This document shows positions 60,901 to 64,000 of a DNA stretch of 64,000 nucleotides, piece by piece. The stretch spans positions 5,741,501 to 5,805,500 of the forward strand of contig NC_065894.1 in the NCBI RefSeq assembly GCF_905147045.1. Direction: 5' to 3'. This stretch comes from Nymphalis io. Lineage: Eukaryota > Arthropoda > Insecta > Lepidoptera > Nymphalidae. The translations under genes were made by a program, and so were the position numbers. Positions within the stretch are counted from its first letter, which is position 1; each line of letters opens with the position of its first letter. The notes under the pieces were generated by a model, which did no database searches, had not been told where the DNA came from, and worked only from the letters and a program-made list of their open reading frames with translations.

Positions 60901-62856
60901 AGTCACTGATTGAACATTACTATAAGGGACACTCGCGTTCACACACAAACACAAGTGTATTACACTGAGTGTATAGTGATGACCAATTGAATCTTTAACA
61001 GGTTTCCGTAAACGACTATGCCTTTTATCAATATCAAAACGAGTTGTGGTCTAATATTATAAGTTCCAACATTAGTCCAGTCGGGTTCCTCAAAAACAGG
61101 CTTTAAGACACGAAAAATCCCGACTCTCGCCCGCGATTAGTTTCTTAGTAAGTTTGTTCTTTACAAATATTTGCACAACAATTATCACAATGCAAGGATA
61201 GTAAACGAATTAAACGTAAAAAATATGTCGTATATATATATATTTTTTTTTTTTTTTTTATAGAATAGGAAGGCGGACGAGCATATGGGCCACCTGATGG
61301 TAAGTGGTCACCAACGCTCTTAGACATTAGCATTGTAAGAAATGTCAACCATCGCTTACATATCCAATGCGCCACCAACCTTGGGAACTAAGATTTTATG
61401 TCCCTTGTGCCTGTAATTACACTGGCTCACTCACCCTTCAAACCGGAACACAACAATATCAAGTATTGCTGTTTTGCGGTAGAATATCTGATGAGTGGGT
61501 GGTACCTACCCAGACGAGCTTGCACAAAGCCCTACCACCAGTAAAGTATAGTAAGCAATAGCGTTTTATAGTCAAATTTTGAATATAAATGAACATGAAA
61601 AAAAATATTTTAGGATTAAATAGTCTACATATTTGTTCTCTGCTTGTTTTACTATCTGTGATGCTTTTAAGTAGTCACAATTTGTTTTGTATGATTGTTG
61701 TAGATGATTTGATATTTTAAAATTACCTTCTTACAATGACCTATTGTTGCTAACACGCTGTTTTTTCTAGGGAGATAAAAACATACCTAGTGTGGTGAAG
61801 AAGATTTCTAAAACAACATTATAATAAAGCTAAGCTACTGACTTTAGATTGTCGATTTTTATTATTTGTTTTGTTTGTGCCTAGTGTTTTTATATAGGTA
61901 CCTACTAAATTATTATTAATATTTAAGTAATTATTTTTAATAGCTTGCAGAAAAAAATACCTATAAATATTGGTTAGATGAGGATCACGCTTTTTAATTC
62001 TGTTTATATATTATGTGATATAGTAACAAAATTAAACACTTACTCCGGTTAAGGGTTTTGTTTCCTTTACATGGTAGCCACCCACTTCAATGACATTAGC
62101 TGGGAATAGTCTTGAACCAGTTAAAATAAAATTGTGATATATAAGTAAAAATTTAATTTCTCTAGCCAAATCTTCTAAGGGAGGTATGTCGTCGTAATAT
62201 TGCGCAAGTGTTTGCTGATTATTTCTCTGACTAAATATATAAAACATTGTTTTAAAATAAACATCTAAAATAGTTATTTGAATTTTTTGTAATAGCGTAG
62301 GTTTCGTTCCCCCTTCCAGAAAGTGGAAGGGAACGAACGATGGGTTGTTCGGAATACCGAATCTGTTGTAATGCCATGGCATTAAAATGTGCGACATTAT
62401 ACCAACGACGGGCGCTTGTAGCTTATAAGCTATACCCAAAGCACAATCACTGTTAAACTGTTCCACAACAATAACGTCAAACTTTGGTTTATCTTTAACA
62501 AGTTTTTGTACATCTTTATTAGCTAGCATTATATCACAATTCACTTTTCCTGAGTTCGTTAAATATATACCAACTTCCAGAATACTAAAGAATGATCTAT
62601 GAAACGGTAAATTATCTTCAATAGCATCGATACTTCCCGCTAAACTTATGTCATGATAATTCTTCGGCGGGTCATCTTGTGGAAAGTGTGATATCACTGT
62701 TACATTGTGGCCTCGTTTGGCTAATTCTTGTAAATACACTTTAAATACAAAAAAATGACTCTTTCCATGGTACGGTAATATGCTTAGAATATTTAGTGAA
62801 ATAACATTAAATGGTATTATCAGTAATATCGCTATACGTAATGTATTCGAGTACAT
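57990..62856 (-). CDS. UDP-glycosyltransferase (insect UGT)
   Basis: This ER-membrane enzyme transfers sugar (glucose in insects) from a UDP-sugar to small lipophilic compounds such as plant toxins, pigments and hormones. Exons are 62,044-62,856, 59,194-59,416, 58,479-58,695 and 57,990-58,305, with phases 0, 1 and 2; total 522 residues, normal length. Residues 1-20 are a signal peptide. His34 in GKSHFF is the expected catalytic base. NVT at about residue 50 is a possible glycosylation site. Exon 1 is the substrate-binding half. The UDP-sugar half has YISFGS, NWLPQVDILGHPKT and the UGT signature spanning FLSHAGMGSTTEA, GVPMVAMPVIGDQPANA. A membrane helix (VIGIFAMALLLTIYMLKCIV) is followed by a Lys/Arg-rich cytosolic tail, as for type I ER proteins. 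Intron 1 (2.6 kb) holds two SINEs. I cannot place it in a numbered UGT family. Confidence 0.95.
59930..59950. repeat. (TA)n run at the start of a SINE-D
   Basis: About ten TA units directly abut the SINE-D copy at 59,951. The run may have grown from the insertion target site. Confidence 0.85.
59951..60200 (+). mobile_element. SINE-D, 3'-truncated, UGT intron 1
   Basis: It runs from TTAGTTTAGTGGTTAGAACA (altered box A) through CCGATGATCG, GTGAGGAAACCTGCATGTGT and GGAGCAGCGTGGCGGAATAA to the CTCAAAAAGGAGAAGAG step. The usual GCCTTAGCCCAGCAGTGGG end is missing. It is antisense to the UGT. Confidence 0.8.
60201..61242. other. UGT intron 1, GC-richer unexplained segment
   Basis: From about 60,550 to 61,140 the sequence is richer in G and C than the surrounding intron, with strings such as CTCGGCAACCGCCAGAGATT and a CTCGCCCGCGATTAG end. 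No long open frame, splice-bounded exon or known repeat is seen. It could be an unrecognised old transposon or a regulatory segment. Confidence 0.4.
61243..61542 (-). mobile_element. SINE-C, full-length, reverse, UGT intron 1
   Basis: The minus-strand copy has an A tail (a T run at 61,243-61,259), the CATCAGGTGGCCCATATGC block and the ACTGGTGGTAGGGC start at its right end. It is nearly identical to the 22,959 copy and in the same sense as the UGT. Confidence 0.88.
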
Positions 62857-63199
62857 TATTTTTAGAGCTACGGAGCAAGCGCGTTCGTCCGTGCGTTTCT
62901 GGTAAGTGATTCATACTGACCTTGCATGATACATTCTAATAGGGAACTTTATGCCGTACTCAATTAAAAAAGGTTATTGAGTGTTGCTACTGTCAATATT
63001 ATTGGGAGTGATGGGCAATGAATCAATATAACTTATAACTAATATTAAATTTAATAAACATGTATTATTGTAACTGTTTATTTAGTTTAATTTTCTTACA
63101 ATTTTATTAGATCACACGGATGGCAAATACTTTCGGTATTTTAAATTATAAATACATAATACGTGCATTTGATTATTCAAAGTAGTTTGATGACCTCTC
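62857..63199. other. UGT 5' flank
   Basis: It must contain the UGT promoter and 5' UTR. There is no clear TATA box at a convincing distance, and no other gene. Confidence 0.4.
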
Positions 63200-63455
63200 C
63201 ACTAGCGGCTCGGCTAGAATACATGTGACATAAATCTTATGAGTCCAGTCTGTGGTGACTAGTAAAATTGTTTAACTAAAATTGCGAGTTCAAACCCGGA
63301 CAAGCACCACTGAGATTTCATGTGTTTAATTTGTGTTTATAATTATTCATCTTGCGCTCGGTTTTGAAGGAAAACATTGAGTGAAAACCTGCATGATGAA
63401 GGAAATTTTATCCGACGTGTCATGACACATCCGCATTGGTGCCACATTGGGAAGA
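63200..63455 (+). repeat. SINE-D, diverged copy
   Basis: It keeps CGAGTTCAAACCCGG (box B), CAAGCACCACTGAGATTTCA, GTGTTTAATTTGTGTTTATA, GAAGGAAAACATTGAGTGAA and CCGCATTGGTGCC. The head and 3' end are badly worn. Confidence 0.7.
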
Positions 63456-64000
63456 ACATTATTTTACTTATATAAATACTCTAACAGATGCCTTGCATTT
63501 TTTTATACAATTTGAACAAAACTTATAATTTTGATACATATAATACAGCTTATATTAAAAATGGTACTATTATTGACATTAAAAAACCCAAGTTTTCACA
63601 AGTTTATATGTTAAAAAACAATATACCAACGTAGTATTTGCTTTATCTATTGTAAGAAAGAAGTATTTTCAGCTAACATTTAGAAAAGTAAGGCAACTAT
63701 CTGATATAAATATTACGAAATTACTACCATATTTTGCTTATTTACATAGTATGTTCTACGAATTATTACTTTTAGTACAATACCGACATTGAAACGGTTT
63801 CTATTCTACCAAAGAGAGCTTTATGTATATTTATAACATGCACCACTTACTTAGGGATGTTTTTTACTATGTAGTAAAATTGATTACACAGTATCATCCA
63901 CTACATATGATATGTATTGGATGATAAACAAGCGTAGAGGTCATTCGCGCAAAGATGCTTGCTGATTGTAGACGCGTTACTGTCGGATTGCAAAACCGGT
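63456..64000. other. Right end of window, no gene seen
   Basis: AT-rich. It holds a near-perfect palindrome at 63,893-63,925: 15-base arms with one mismatch and a 3-base loop, centred on TACATATGATATGTA. No coding exon is recognised. Confidence 0.5.

Noticed and set aside
1..64000. CRISPR array, prophage, operon or bacterial transfer
   Set aside because: There are no regularly spaced repeats with unique spacers, no intronless prokaryote-like genes and no ribosome-binding patterns. All genes found are spliced and animal-like.

Overview
This window is animal nuclear DNA, most likely from a moth or butterfly. It is AT-rich, its genes are small, multi-exon and separated by GT-AG introns, and it carries several short-repeat families that I recognise as common in lepidopteran genomes (recognised from memory, not searched). 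There are no bacterial signals. I cannot name the species.

Layout. 1-30.2 kb is a gene desert. It holds one 5'-truncated RTE-type LINE (about 2.28-5.09 kb), scattered SINE copies and a long (TA)n run. 30.2-38 kb holds a complete bZIP transcription factor on the plus strand, an Atf3/Jdp2-type gene with five coding exons and 401 residues. A decayed Tc1-like DD34E transposon sits in its third intron. 38-44.2 kb is intergenic and rich in SINEs. 44.25-52.47 kb on the minus strand is a complete Tip60/KAT5 histone acetyltransferase gene (12 coding exons, 537 residues), whose introns have accumulated at least seven retroelement copies. 53.09-54.19 kb on the plus strand is Tim9, the mitochondrial intermembrane-space chaperone (3 exons, 92 residues), divergent from Tip60 across about 616 bp. 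56.0-57.1 kb on the minus strand is a three-exon gene for a 231-residue cysteine-rich protein that I do not recognise. 57.99-62.86 kb on the minus strand is a complete UDP-glycosyltransferase (4 exons, 522 residues). The last kilobase has a worn SINE and a small palindrome.

The gene models were built by hand: exon ends were placed on splice consensus and checked for phase, and all five models close in frame from ATG to stop. The genes do not form a pathway: a stress-type transcription factor, a chromatin acetyltransferase, a mitochondrial import chaperone, an orphan Cys-rich protein and a detoxification enzyme.

Four repeat families recur and are labelled here for convenience: SINE-A (tRNA-like head, about 320 bp), SINE-B (tRNA-like head, ATT tail, about 270 bp), SINE-C (about 300 bp, A tail, no tRNA head seen) and SINE-D (tRNA-like head, about 300 bp). 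Target-site duplications prove the boundaries of some copies.

No clear new biological system was found. The best items for a second look are the cysteine-rich orphan, an inverted SINE pair in a Tip60 intron, a perfect 21-bp-stem hairpin fused to a SINE head, four TTACGTAA sites confined to the Atf3 locus, and the very GC-rich Tip60 exon 6.
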